From the NCBI GenBank assembly GCA_011620345.1, contig WOZJ01000036.1, forward strand, positions 1 to 23,474: a stretch of 23,474 nucleotides of DNA, given 5' to 3'. This DNA is from Nitrospirota bacterium. Its GTDB lineage: Bacteria > UBA2233. A program made the position numbers and the translations under genes. A model generated the notes under the pieces. That model saw nothing but the letters and a program-made list of their open reading frames with translations. It searched no databases and was not told the DNA's origin. Shown one piece after another: positions 1-8,022 of this stretch; positions within the stretch are counted from its first letter, which is position 1, and each line of letters starts with the position of its first letter.

Positions 1-1
1 C

Positions 2-3000
2 AAGGAGAAGCTTCCCAGCAGTAAGCACGAATGGAGCCACACGCTCTATGCCTTCTTGTACAACAACCAGCTCGTCGCCGACGCGCTCAAAGAACTGTAC
101 GGCGCCGACCAGGGTTACCGCGAGCCGCAGTACCGAGAATCGGCGCTGTTCGCCGCGAAGTTCACGATGACCGGTCAACTGGTGGAGAACAGTTTCGTGC
201 TCTCCAGCGAGGCTTGGTTCCTCGGGCGGGCGCTGGCGAAAAAGGACTGGACGCGCGGATTCGAGGACGATCAACGGGTCGCCGCCGAGCAGGCCCTAAC
301 GCAACTTCAAGGCCAGGTGTCCGGCGATGCACTGCGGGACTTCACCCTGTGGGTGCTGCAGTTCCTAGGCGTAGCGGACTTCTTCGCTGCCGTGGATCGC
401 CCCCCGCTACTGCGATTCCGTTCCCAACCCGTCAACCCTGGCAAGCACGCATCGGAGGACGATCCGCTCAACAGCTTTCTGATCGAAGACCTGGCCGCCG
501 TCGCCGACAGCATCGGCAAGGGTGTGACGAGCGAAGCGCTGAACCAATACCTGCTCCGCCACGATCCGCAATCGCGCCTGCACATCGACACCGACGTCGC
601 TTCCGGGTCGCTGATCGAGCGGCTGATGCCGCAGGCCTATGCCGATAGTTGTTGGCCTTCCGAGCAGCACCTGGGGCTTGTGCATTCCCAGCAACTGGCC
701 GTGAACACCGTTTTGTCCACGCTTGCCGGTGGACAGGGGCTGCTGGGGGTCAATGGCCCGCCAGGCACAGGCAAGACGACTCTGCTACGCGACTTGATCG
801 CCGCCATCATCACCAGCCGGGCCGACGTGCTTGCCACGCTGCGCCGCGCATCCGACGGCTTCGCCAGCAACGCACTCGAAGTCAGCAACGATGGCGGCAA
901 GGAGCAGAAGGCCTTCAAGCTCAATCCTTCGCTGTACGGCTTCGAGATCGTGGTTGCTTCATCCAACAACGGCGCCGTGGAGAACATCACCCTCGAACTG
1001 CCCCAGCGCGACAAGATCGATGAGAGCTGGCTGCCCGAGGCCGAACACTTCGCCGACCTGGGTGAGCTGATCGCCGATAGACCGGCCTGGGGTCTGATCT
1101 CCGGTGCGCTGGGCAACAAGAGTAACCGTAGCAAGTTTGTGCAATGCTACTTCGACGGGAAGCGCCCATTTGCCGGACCGGGCCGTGCGGACAGCAACGC
1201 AGAAGCCAACGATGAGGCCGAGACTGACGACGAGAATGTCGCCAAGGCCCTGTTTGCTGGCCAGGCGACTGCGGCCGAGACCGATGGCGAACAAGCGCTT
1301 GCGCAGCAGCAACAACAAAAGAAAACGCCGGAAGGCATGATGGCATGGCTCGACAGGCACATCCTGCTCAACAAGGAGCGCACGTCGGAACAACGTCAGG
1401 CCCTGTGGCAGCAGGCTGTTTCCGAGTACGAGGCGGCCAAGGCACAGGTTCGCGCGGCATGCGCCGATGCCTACCGCGTTCGAGCACTGGTCCAGACTCT
1501 GGAAACTACCAGAAAGAAGTTCGCCGAAACGGCCGCAACCATGCAGGCGCTTGAACAGCACCTAACGCACATGCCGGAACAGCAGGCGCGCCTGGACGCC
1601 GAGGAATGCCGCCTAGCCAACGCGGCATTTAAGCATGCTCTGGAGGCGCTCGCACAGCACCAGGCCACCAAGCCGGGGTTCTGGGCGAACTTGTGCAGCC
1701 TTTGGGGGGCGTCACGCGCTTGGAACGCTGCGCTGAAGCAGCTCCAAGACCGGTACGACATCGCCAAGGCCGAGTTCGATCGGGTCGTACGGCTCTCCAA
1801 GCAGTTCGAGGACTCCGGCCAGCAATTGGAGCGGCAGATCGCCGGCGCGCGGCAGGCGTTGCAGCGATGGCAGGCGGAAGATCAATCCCTGACGCAACAA
1901 GCCAGCGATTTGGCCAGCGCCTGCCGGGCCGACCACCTGCTGGCATGGCTACGCGGCGGCGTCATCGGTCGCGGCGACGCCATCGAACTGGCCGAGCCCT
2001 GGCACATCGAGGGTTGGCGACAGGCCCGTGCGCGCGTCTTCATCCAGGCCCTGAAGCTGCATCGGACGTTCTTTGAGCTGGAGGCGGCACGGATGCGCTC
2101 CAACCTGTCCCTGATCAACACGATGCTGACCGGCCAGCGCCTGCAGGGACTCTCGGGCGATGCGATTCGCTCGGTTTGGGCCTCGTTATTCATGGTTGTG
2201 CCGGTACTCAGCAGCACCTTCGCCTCATTCGCGCGCTCGTTCCACTCATTGGGCCCGGGAGAGATCGGCTGGCTGTTGGTGGATGAAGCCGGACAGGCTC
2301 CCCCGCAAGCGGCGGTGGGCGCACTGTGGCGCTCCAGGCGCGCGCTGCTGGTGGGCGACCCCCTGCAACTCAAGCCCATTGTCACCGTGTCCGACGCGGT
2401 GCTGGAACACATGCGCACGCACTACCGCGTCGATGCGCATTGGCTCCCCAATAGACAGTCCGCGCAGACCTTGGCGGACCAGGCTACGACGTGGGGCCGC
2501 ATGGCGGGACCGGTCGGCAGCAAGACGTGGGTGGGTTTGCCCTTGGTCGTGCATCGGCGCTGCGACAAACCGATGTATGAGCTGGCCAACCGCATCGCCT
2601 ACGACGGCGCCATGGTGTACGGCACCGTCGCGCCGCGCGCCGATAAGGAAACGTGCGCCCGTCTGCCGACGGGATGGATCCACGTCAGCGGAACATCCGA
2701 CGGGAACTGGGTGCAGGCCGAAGGAGATGCCCTGAAGGCACTGCTCGCCCTGCTGGGCGAGGATGGCGTGGATGGGGCCGACATCTCGGTCATCACGCCC
2801 TTCAAGGCTGTCCAGGAAAACCTCAAGCGCCTGCTCGGCAACACGATGGTTTCCGGAACCATCCACACCATGCAGGGCAAGGAGGCACCGATCGTCATCA
2901 TGGTGCTGGGCGGCAATACCGAAGGTTCCGGCGCACGCGATTGGGCAGTCTCGGAGCCCAACCTGTTGAACGTGGCGGCAACGCGGGCCAAGCGCCGCTT

Positions 3001-3088
3001 CTACGTGATCGGCGACCGGAACGACTGGCAGAAGCGCGCTCTGTTCTGCGATGTCATGGACCTCTTGCCGCTCCAGCGCCTTCCCTAG
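2..3088 (+). CDS. Superfamily 1 (UPF1-like) DNA/RNA helicase, 5'-truncated by window edge
   Basis: The reading frame is already open at base 2, so the true N-terminus lies outside the window; about 1030 residues are visible. Counting from the TTG at 56, a Walker A motif GPPGTGKT is at residues 234-241, followed by a motif Ia-like SSNNGAVEN, a DEAGQ Walker B, motif III GDPLQLKP, HRRC (motif IV region), a GTIHTMQGKE motif V and a VAATRAKRRFYVIGD motif VI. This order is that of SF1B helicases of the UPF1/Dna2 kind. Between the ATPase halves sits an acidic, glutamine-rich linker (about 380-425) and a long helical, coiled-coil-like insert (about 430-620). The family uses ATP to translocate on or remodel nucleic acids; the substrate here is unknown. 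Arginine is mostly CGC/CGG, unlike the AGG-rich genes downstream, so it may be transferred DNA. Large stand-alone SF1 helicases occur in defence islands, but no partner gene is visible. Confidence 0.9.
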   Translation, partial: KEKLPSSKHEWSHTLYAFLYNNQLVADALKELYGADQGYREPQYRESALFAAKFTMTGQLVENSFVLSSEAWFLGRALAKKDWTRGFEDDQRVAAEQALTQLQGQVSGDALRDFTLWVLQFLGVADFFAAVDRPPLLRFRSQPVNPGKHASEDDPLNSFLIEDLAAVADSIGKGVTSEALNQYLLRHDPQSRLHIDTDVASGSLIERLMPQAYADSCWPSEQHLGLVHSQQLAVNTVLSTLAGGQGLLGVNGPPGTGKTTLLRDLIAAIITSRADVLATLRRASDGFASNALEVSNDGGKEQKAFKLNPSLYGFEIVVASSNNGAVENITLELPQRDKIDESWLPEAEHFADLGELIADRPAWGLISGALGNKSNRSKFVQCYFDGKRPFAGPGRADSNAEANDEAETDDENVAKALFAGQATAAETDGEQALAQQQQQKKTPEGMMAWLDRHILLNKERTSEQRQALWQQAVSEYEAAKAQVRAACADAYRVRALVQTLETTRKKFAETAATMQALEQHLTHMPEQQARLDAEECRLANAAFKHALEALAQHQATKPGFWANLCSLWGASRAWNAALKQLQDRYDIAKAEFDRVVRLSKQFEDSGQQLERQIAGARQALQRWQAEDQSLTQQASDLASACRADHLLAWLRGGVIGRGDAIELAEPWHIEGWRQARARVFIQALKLHRTFFELEAARMRSNLSLINTMLTGQRLQGLSGDAIRSVWASLFMVVPVLSSTFASFARSFHSLGPGEIGWLLVDEAGQAPPQAAVGALWRSRRALLVGDPLQLKPIVTVSDAVLEHMRTHYRVDAHWLPNRQSAQTLADQATTWGRMAGPVGSKTWVGLPLVVHRRCDKPMYELANRIAYDGAMVYGTVAPRADKETCARLPTGWIHVSGTSDGNWVQAEGDALKALLALLGEDGVDGADISVITPFKAVQENLKRLLGNTMVSGTIHTMQGKEAPIVIMVLGGNTEGSGARDWAVSEPNLLNVAATRAKRRFYVIGDRNDWQKRALFCDVMDLLPLQRLP

Positions 3089-3349
3089 CGCGAAGCTGGA
3101 TTAGCGGCACAACCTTAGAGTCGCGTAGAGTCGCGCCAGAGGGCTGGGATCAGTCCGAGCGCTGGCCGTAGTACACTGATTGCCCGGAGGTAAGCGAAGC
3201 ACGCAGCGCCGCAAGCGTCGTGATCGACACGCCCAGCGCCTACGCGGCATCGCCTATGCCTAATAATCTTTCCATTTAGGCCTGCCTGGATTGCTCTCGA
3301 TGGAAGGCGTTTCATGCCGAAAGGGCTCTGATTTGTGGTGAATCCTTGC
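3089..3349. other. Gene-poor junction between helicase and host-like DNA
   Basis: No convincing gene is present. The first 150 bases are GC-rich like the helicase; after about 3250 the DNA becomes more AT-rich, as in the genes that follow. It holds a perfect tandem 10-bp repeat (3116-3135). On the minus strand, 3150-3239 can be read as a short protein tail ending in TGA and closed upstream by an in-frame TAG at 3240-3242, which could be a decayed gene end. No tRNA, integrase or terminal inverted repeat was seen. Confidence 0.5.
3116..3135. repeat. Two perfect tandem copies of a 10-bp unit
   Basis: TAGAGTCGCG occurs at 3116-3125 and again directly at 3126-3135, 28 bases after the helicase stop codon. 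With only two copies, it may be a chance duplication or a scar of insertion. Confidence 0.6.
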
Positions 3350-3355
3350 TATAAT
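3348..3355 (+). promoter_or_regulatory. Extended -10 promoter for the GlsB-like gene
   Basis: TGCTATAAT contains a perfect TATAAT (3350-3355) preceded by the extended -10 TG (3347-3348). No good -35 is seen at 16-18 bp, as is common for extended -10 promoters. Transcription would begin near 3362, giving a leader of about 127 nt before the ATG at 3489. Confidence 0.6.
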
Positions 3356-3362
3356 GTGGGCT

Positions 3363-3451
3363 CAGAGGGCCAAAGGCTTGAGGTTTTTTGGCACGGTGCC
3401 GTGATGCTATTTGACCGTCGACGCCCTCTGGGCTTTAAAGGCGCGTTTTTT
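3363..3451 (+). promoter_or_regulatory. Potentially structured leader of the GlsB-like gene
   Basis: CAGAGGGC (3363-3370) is the exact reverse complement of GCCCTCTG (3423-3430), giving an 8-bp stem that starts almost at the predicted transcript end. A smaller CACG/CGTG stem (3392-3395 with 3400-3403) lies inside. A run of six T (3446-3451) follows a weaker CGCC/GGCG pairing (3422-3425 with 3440-3443) that competes with the long stem. This could be an attenuator-like leader; the second stem is short, so the case is weak. Confidence 0.3.
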
Positions 3452-3488
3452 GACTTGATGCCTATAACCAACGCATGGAGGGAAAGCC

Positions 3489-3743
3489 ATGGAACCTCGC
3501 GGACTGCTTGCGTACCTCATCATCGGGCTCATTGCCGGCTGGCTGGCTGGAAAAATTCTAGAGGGCCGTGGTTTTGGGCTTCTAGGGAACATCGTTGTGG
3601 GTATTGTGGGCGCCTTTATCGGAGGATTTTTGTTCGGAATTTTGGGTCTTTCAGCCTACGGGTTCATCGGCTCGGTCGTGATGGCGACCATCGGCGCGAT
3701 CATCCTTTTGTATGTCGTTGGGATAGTCGTCAAGAGGGGGTAG
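3489..3743 (+). CDS. GlsB/YeaQ/YmgE-family stress-associated membrane protein
   Basis: This 84-residue protein is nearly all membrane: three glycine-rich hydrophobic helices at about 8-25, 30-52 and 58-80. The pattern LIIGLIAGWLAGKILEGRG near the N-terminus, followed by GNIVVGIVGAFIGG, is the hallmark of the small transglycosylase-associated (GlsB/YeaQ/YmgE) family, whose members are inner-membrane proteins linked to general stress; their biochemical role is not established. The start has a strong GGAGGG ribosome site at 3478-3483. It has its own extended -10 promoter and a long leader. The downstream SDR gene starts about 106 bases later, so cotranscription is possible because no clear terminator lies between them. 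Length is typical for the family. Confidence 0.88.
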   Translation: MEPRGLLAYLIIGLIAGWLAGKILEGRGFGLLGNIVVGIVGAFIGGFLFGILGLSAYGFIGSVVMATIGAIILLYVVGIVVKRG

Positions 3744-3849
3744 TGGAGCATGGGAAACGCTAGAAGGCTGTTTTTTGACCCTTTAAGGGTTTCATGAAGG
3801 GTAAAGACCTTAAGTATCGGAATCGATGAGCATAGGGAGCACCCAAACG

Positions 3850-4614
3850 ATGCGATTTTCAAGAAGCCACGCATTGATTATCGGTGGAAGCTCGGGGATA
3901 GGCCTCGAGACGGCAAAGAGGCTGATCGAGGCCAAAGTGTCCATCACAATCGTGGGTCGAAACCCAAAAAAGCTCGATGATGCCAAAAAAATCCTCGGCG
4001 ACCCACAAACCCAAACGTTCTTGTGCGACCTTGCTCATCCCGACGAGCTGGATCGGCTTATTGAGCATATGCGGGACCATCTCCGCGATGTGGGATATCT
4101 TGTGAACGCGGCGGGGACATTCTTGCCAAAGGCCTTTTTAGAGCATACACAAGAGGACTACGACGCCTATATGGACTTAAACCGGGCGATCTTTTTCATT
4201 ACCCAGCAGGCGGCTAAGAATATGGAGTCCCATGGCGGAGGGGCCATAGTGAACGTGGGATCGATGTGGGCCCATCAAGCAATCCAAGCCACCCCCTCCT
4301 CGGCCTATTCTATGGCCAAGGCTGGCCTCCATGCCTTAACCAGGAACCTGGCGATCGAGCTGGCCCCAAAAAAGATCCGGGTCAACGCCGTCGCCCCTGC
4401 CGTCGTGGAAACGCCCATTTACGCGGCTTTTATCCACCCCGACAAGATTCATGAGAGCCTTCAGGCCTTTAATACCCTACACCCCTTAGGAAGAGTTGGG
4501 CAGCCTCAAGATGTCTCCAGCGTGATCGCGTTCCTTCTTTCTGAAGAGGCAGGTTGGGTCACGGGTGCCGTATGGGACGTAGACGGCGGGGTCATGGCCG
4601 GGCGGACACTTTAA
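3850..4614 (+). CDS. SDR-family NAD(P)-dependent oxidoreductase
   Basis: A classical short-chain dehydrogenase of 254 residues. The cofactor-binding motif GGSSGIG is at about 12-18, NAAG follows in the middle, and the catalytic set is Ser138, Tyr153 and Lys157 (YSMAK). The C-terminus has the usual [10 protein letters not shown] ending. I prefer the ATG at 3850 because AGGGAG (3834-3839) sits 10 bases upstream and it gives the usual short lead before the Rossmann strand; the in-frame ATG at 3826 has no ribosome site and would add eight residues. SDRs interconvert alcohols and ketones; the substrate cannot be told from sequence. It lies 22 bases upstream of a zinc alcohol dehydrogenase and is probably cotranscribed, suggesting a shared role in alcohol, aldehyde or sugar redox chemistry. 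Confidence 0.9.
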   Translation: MRFSRSHALIIGGSSGIGLETAKRLIEAKVSITIVGRNPKKLDDAKKILGDPQTQTFLCDLAHPDELDRLIEHMRDHLRDVGYLVNAAGTFLPKAFLEHTQEDYDAYMDLNRAIFFITQQAAKNMESHGGGAIVNVGSMWAHQAIQATPSSAYSMAKAGLHALTRNLAIELAPKKIRVNAVAPAVVETPIYAAFIHPDKIHESLQAFNTLHPLGRVGQPQDVSSVIAFLLSEEAGWVTGAVWDVDGGVMAGRTL

Positions 4615-4636
4615 ACAACACGAAGGAGGGCGGGCG

Positions 4637-5671
4637 ATGAAGGCTCTTGTGTACCATGGGCCGGGGAAATACGGCTGGGAAGAAAAGCCGAGGCCTTCCA
4701 TCCAGGAGCCGACCGATGCGATCGTCCGTATCACGCACACGACGATTTGCGGCACCGACCTGCATATCCTCAAAGGAGACGTCCCGGCCGTACGGCCGGG
4801 ACGTCTCCTAGGACATGAGGGCGTTGGCGTGATCGAAGAAGTTGGAGAGGAGGTTGAGGCCTTCAAGCCTGGTGAGCGCGTGCTTATCTCTTGCATCACA
4901 TCCTGCGGACGGTGTGATTTTTGCAGGAAGAACATGTATGCACACTGCCGTAACGGCGGCTGGATCTTGGGGCATTTGATCGATGGAACTCAAGCGGAAT
5001 TTGTTCGTATACCGCAAGCGGACAACAGCCTTTATAAGCTGCCTCCAGGCCTCGATGAAGCCGTGGCGGTCATGCTTAGCGATATTCTTCCTACGGGCCA
5101 CGAAATCGGCGTGCGCAACGGCGAAGTCAAGCTCGGCGATACTCTGGCCATCGTCGGCGCCGGGCCGATTGGCCTTGCCTGCCTTTTGACGGCGCACTTC
5201 TACTCTCCGGCCGAGATTATCATGGTCGATATTGACGAGAACCGGCTTGAGGTCGCAAGGAACCTTGGCGCCACGCAGGTAGTGCGTGAGGATCCTGTAC
5301 GGCGGGTCCTCGAGCTGACGGAGAACGAGGGGGTTGACGTGGCTATCGAGGCTGTAGGCTTACCGGAGACCTTCGACATCTGCCAGAGTATCGTCAAGCC
5401 TGGAGGGCACATCGCCAACGTAGGCGTGCACGGTAAGCCCGTAGAGTTCCACATCGAGGCTTTGTGGATCAAGAACATCACGCTGCGAACCGGGCTTGTG
5501 AATACCGATACGATCCCGCTCTTGCTCAAGACCCTCAAAGCCGGACGCTTGGATCCCGGCCGGCTCGTCACGCATAGCCTAAAGCTTGATGAAATCGAGC
5601 GAGCCTACGCCGTGTTCGGGAATGCTGAGCGTGAGAAAGCGATCAAGATGCTGCTTGTGGCCGCCCATTAG
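4637..5671 (+). CDS. Zinc-dependent alcohol dehydrogenase (MDR superfamily)
   Basis: A 344-residue medium-chain dehydrogenase. Catalytic zinc ligands are consistent with Cys38 (ICGTD) and His60-Glu61 (LLGHEG); the structural zinc lobe has four cysteines at 90, 93, 96 and 104 (CGRCDFC then C). The Rossmann motif GAGPIG is at 174-179, followed by an acidic strand end (VDIDENR), which points to NAD rather than NADP preference. Family members oxidise primary or secondary alcohols, or act on formaldehyde adducts; the substrate here is unknown. AAGGAGGG precedes the ATG. The gene follows the SDR by 22 bases and converges on doxX. The codons for residues 46-58 contain a perfect 36-bp palindrome (4774-4809), which is very unusual in coding DNA. 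Confidence 0.93.
   Translation: MKALVYHGPGKYGWEEKPRPSIQEPTDAIVRITHTTICGTDLHILKGDVPAVRPGRLLGHEGVGVIEEVGEEVEAFKPGERVLISCITSCGRCDFCRKNMYAHCRNGGWILGHLIDGTQAEFVRIPQADNSLYKLPPGLDEAVAVMLSDILPTGHEIGVRNGEVKLGDTLAIVGAGPIGLACLLTAHFYSPAEIIMVDIDENRLEVARNLGATQVVREDPVRRVLELTENEGVDVAIEAVGLPETFDICQSIVKPGGHIANVGVHGKPVEFHIEALWIKNITLRTGLVNTDTIPLLLKTLKAGRLDPGRLVTHSLKLDEIERAYAVFGNAEREKAIKMLLVAAH
4774..4809. repeat. Perfect 36-bp palindrome inside the alcohol dehydrogenase gene
   Basis: The left arm AGGAGACGTCCCGGCCGT (4774-4791) is exactly complementary to 4792-4809, centred between 4791 and 4792 with no spacer. It is in frame and encodes the segment from KGDVPAV to RPGRLL just before the zinc-binding GHE, so the protein is intact. 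Read as RNA it could fold into a very stable hairpin about 140 nt into the gene; as DNA it could form a cruciform. Confidence 0.95.
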
Positions 5672-5736
5672 CAGGCCTCTGAAGCCTTTTGGGGCGAGCG
5701 CCATCCTGGCGCGACCCTTAGGGCACTTTGCGAGGG

Positions 5737-6186
5737 TCAAGGCTTGAGCTTTTTTTGGGTCCAGACGTCTAAAGACCAGGGGCCGGAGCCCGCGAGCAAA
5801 AGAAAGAGCGAGCCCAAAAGCATCGCATAGTCTGTCCTGGCCTCGTGGGCCATCTTGAAGAAGCCCCCTTCGATCAGGATTGGGATCTTGGTCGTGAGGA
5901 TCGCAACCAGCATGTCGACGATGAGGGCAAGCGCCGCGAGGCGTGTCAGAAGACCGGCCAGCATGAGGATGCCGCCGCCGACCTCAACCAGCCCTACGAA
6001 GGGAGCCGTAATTTCCGGGTAGGGGATGCCTATCTTGAGGAACCGGCCAACGCCCAGGGCATCCGGGTAGATGAACTTTTGGATTCCCTCCGAAAGGAAC
6101 ACCCCGCCGACCATCAGCCGGATGAGTAGGGCAGCGGCCGGTGCGTTCGTTCCAAAGAGTACCTCGAGCCACTTCGTGAACGTCAT
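5737..6186 (-). CDS. DoxX family membrane protein
   Basis: This 149-residue protein has four predicted membrane helices (about 18-38, 60-82, 84-100 and 118-136) and the DoxX-type pattern of LIRLMVGGVFLSEGIQKF, followed by a glycine-rich GLVEVGGGILMLAGLLTR segment. DoxX-family proteins are small membrane proteins; some are subunits of thiosulfate:quinone oxidoreductase or work in oxidative-stress membrane complexes, but most, like this one, have no assigned role. Its ATG overlaps the metX stop in an ATGA arrangement (6183-6186), so it is translationally coupled as the last gene of metW-metX-doxX. The link to methionine synthesis is not obvious; cotranscription may simply be convenient. Confidence 0.85.
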   Translation of the reverse strand: MTFTKWLEVLFGTNAPAAALLIRLMVGGVFLSEGIQKFIYPDALGVGRFLKIGIPYPEITAPFVGLVEVGGGILMLAGLLTRLAALALIVDMLVAILTTKIPILIEGGFFKMAHEARTDYAMLLGSLFLLLAGSGPWSLDVWTQKKLKP

Positions 6187-7331
6187 TGCTCCTCCTCTTG
6201 GACGTAACGGAGGAAGTCTCGAATGATGGGGGAGAGTTGGGATTTTTCTAGCAAAAAGGCGTCGTGGCCGTAATCGGAGTTTACCTCGATAAACGAGATG
6301 TCCGCGCCGCGCCTTTTAAAGGCCTTGACGAGCGCCTTGGAGTCCTCGGGCGGAAAGAGCCAGTCCGAGCTGAACGCCGGAATCAGGACTTTTGGCCCCT
6401 TGCTCCAGTCGTATTGGGGAGCCTCCTCCCATTCCTGGAAGAAATCGAAGATGTCCATCGCCTTCGTGATGTAGAGGTAGGAGTTGGCGTCGAACCTCTC
6501 GACGAACGTCGTGCCCTGGTGATGAAGGTAGTCCTCGACGCTGAAGCTCGGCTCAAACCAGGATTTACCCATCTGGATGGAGGGCTGCCTGCCGAACTTC
6601 TCGAGCATCGATGCCTTGGAAAGGTAGGTAATGTGGCCGATCATCCTGGCGGTGGCAAGCCCCCTGGCCGGAGGCTTGTGGCCGTAGTAATCCCCGCCCC
6701 GCCAGTTGGGGTCTGCCATGATGGCAAACCGCCCGACCTCGTCGAAGGCGATGTTTTGCGGGGAAAGCCTGCCCGTCGTGGCGCAAGGCACTATGCTTTG
6801 AACGAAATCATGAAAGTATACCCCCCAAAGGAGCGCCTGCATCCCTCCCATCGAGCCGCCGATCACGCTTAGGACCTGCTCGACGCCTAAATGCTCCAGC
6901 AGCAGGCGTTGGGCGAAAACCATGTCTTTGACCGTGATCATGGGGAAAAGGATGCCGTAGGGCTTGCCAGTGTCGGGGTTGAGCGAGGAAGGGCCGGTCG
7001 AACCAGAGCAGCCCCCAAGAATGTTCGAGCATACGACGAAGTAGCGATCGGTATCGATCGCCTTCTTGGGGCCGACAACGAAATCCCACCAGCCAGGCCT
7101 TTTGTCGTGAGCCGTGTGATAGCCGGCCACGTGTGCGTCGCCAGACAACGCGTGTACGATGAGGATGACGTTGTCCTTCGCTGCCGAGAGCTTGCCGTAG
7201 GTCTCGTAGGCGATCGTGACGTTCTTGATCTCTCCCCCTAAGGCAAGCCGAAACGGTAGCCTCTCTTGTTCGATTTCATAGGATAAAGTCCTGACGACCC
7301 CGACGGAGTCGGGTTTTGTTGTAACGTCCAC
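6183..7331 (-). CDS. metX: Homoserine O-acetyltransferase MetX
   Basis: A 382-residue alpha/beta-hydrolase-fold acyltransferase that transfers an acyl group (usually acetyl from acetyl-CoA) to L-homoserine, activating it for sulfhydrylation in cytoplasmic methionine synthesis. The nucleophile elbow GGSMGG places the catalytic serine at 160; Asp323 (SSDWLFPPEDS) and His356 (NSDYGHDAFL) complete the triad at the expected spacing. GGCSGSTGPSS and a WAITVKD-like MITVKDMV segment also fit the family. Translation appears to begin at GTG 7331, preceded by AAAAGG, three bases after the metW stop. Sequence alone does not fully separate acetyl- from succinyl-transferring MetX enzymes. Pairing with metW is a known arrangement in proteobacteria and relatives and supports the assignment. 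Confidence 0.96.
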   Translation of the reverse strand: MDVTTKPDSVGVVRTLSYEIEQERLPFRLALGGEIKNVTIAYETYGKLSAAKDNVILIVHALSGDAHVAGYHTAHDKRPGWWDFVVGPKKAIDTDRYFVVCSNILGGCSGSTGPSSLNPDTGKPYGILFPMITVKDMVFAQRLLLEHLGVEQVLSVIGGSMGGMQALLWGVYFHDFVQSIVPCATTGRLSPQNIAFDEVGRFAIMADPNWRGGDYYGHKPPARGLATARMIGHITYLSKASMLEKFGRQPSIQMGKSWFEPSFSVEDYLHHQGTTFVERFDANSYLYITKAMDIFDFFQEWEEAPQYDWSKGPKVLIPAFSSDWLFPPEDSKALVKAFKRRGADISFIEVNSDYGHDAFLLEKSQLSPIIRDFLRYVQEEEQ

Positions 7332-7334
7332 CGG

Positions 7335-7979
7335 TTACCTTTTCTTGGCGATGGCAAAAAGGCCTTCTTGGCCTAGCATGTTGGCAAAAAGCCCCGGGAG
7401 TCGGACTTCACGGTTTTGGACGAAGGTGCGCTTTTCTAGCACCCGGATGTCGGAGCGCTCAAGAAAGCCTTCGAACTGCTTGAATGTAACGGGATGGATG
7501 ACGGAGGCGTTCCACCAGTCCTTGCCGTAGTCCATGCTGAAGCGCAGCTTCCCTTTGAACAGGAACTCAAGCCGGATCGGCAGGTATCCCGCGTTTGCGA
7601 ACGTAACGATGGCCACCTTGCCTACCCGGACCATCTCATGCAAGACGACCTCGGGCCGCTTGAGCAAGGGCAGCGTATCGAGCAACAAAACGACGTCGAA
7701 GCTCAAATCGGGGTAATCCTGAAGCCCTTCGTCGATGTCGCTCTGGTATACGCTAAGGCCGCGCTCGAAGCACTTCCTTGCCCCTTCCTCGGAGATCTCG
7801 ATTCCGTGCGCCTTGGCCTGCCGGTATTTCTTGAGGAACCCCAAGAACCACCCATCGCCGCAGCCTAAATCCAGCACCTGCGCCCTTTGGGGAATCATTT
7901 CCACGATGCGCTTGTAGGATGAGGGTAGCTTGCCGTTCAGGAGGGCCTTAGACCGGGCTAAGGCCCCAAGGTGCTGCAT
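7335..7979 (-). CDS. metW: Methionine biosynthesis protein MetW
   Basis: A 214-residue class I methyltransferase-like protein. The SAM-binding motif VLDLGCGDG is at about 35-43, followed by an acidic GIEIS strand. The sequence from DIDEGL through VVLLLDTLPLLKRPEVVLHEM, and the later SVIHPVTFKQFEGF, are typical of MetW. MetW is found almost always next to metX and is needed with it for homoserine acylation in organisms where this was studied; a methyl-transfer reaction is not proven. It is the first gene of a minus-strand operon with metX three bases away. The upstream region carries a TTGAAG / TATAAT promoter and a small hairpin in a leader of about 48 nt. Confidence 0.95.
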   Translation of the reverse strand: MQHLGALARSKALLNGKLPSSYKRIVEMIPQRAQVLDLGCGDGWFLGFLKKYRQAKAHGIEISEEGARKCFERGLSVYQSDIDEGLQDYPDLSFDVVLLLDTLPLLKRPEVVLHEMVRVGKVAIVTFANAGYLPIRLEFLFKGKLRFSMDYGKDWWNASVIHPVTFKQFEGFLERSDIRVLEKRTFVQNREVRLPGLFANMLGQEGLFAIAKKR

Positions 7980-8002
7980 AGGCTTGCTCCTTGCCTTGTC
8001 TC

Positions 8003-8022
8003 GAGCGTTTGAGTTGACGCTC
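8003..8022 (-). promoter_or_regulatory. Small hairpin in the metWX leader
   Basis: GAGCGT (8022-8017 on the minus strand) pairs with ACGCTC (8008-8003) around an 8-base loop. It lies between the predicted metW start of transcription (about 8027) and the metW ATG at 7979. It does not match SAM-I or SAM-II riboswitch layouts known to me. The same bases contain the -35 of the opposite promoter, so they may be constrained for that reason instead. Confidence 0.3.

Noticed and set aside
3115-3315. A 66-codon minus-strand frame after the helicase
   Set aside because: No ribosome site, no domain, and it crosses the compositional break; treated as non-coding.
3744-3825. ACCCTT/AAGGGT symmetry after the GlsB-like gene as a terminator
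   Set aside because: The arms are six bases with a one-base gap and no T-run follows on either strand.
5672-5760. Possible terminators between the alcohol dehydrogenase and doxX (GCGCCA/TGGCGC at 5698-5712; T-run at 5750-5756)
   Set aside because: The hairpin has only a 3-base loop and no T-run after it; the T-run encodes the lysine-rich end of DoxX, so neither makes a convincing terminator.
6264-6872. A 202-codon plus-strand frame opposite metX
   Set aside because: It mirrors metX codons, has no ribosome site and shows no recognisable domain.
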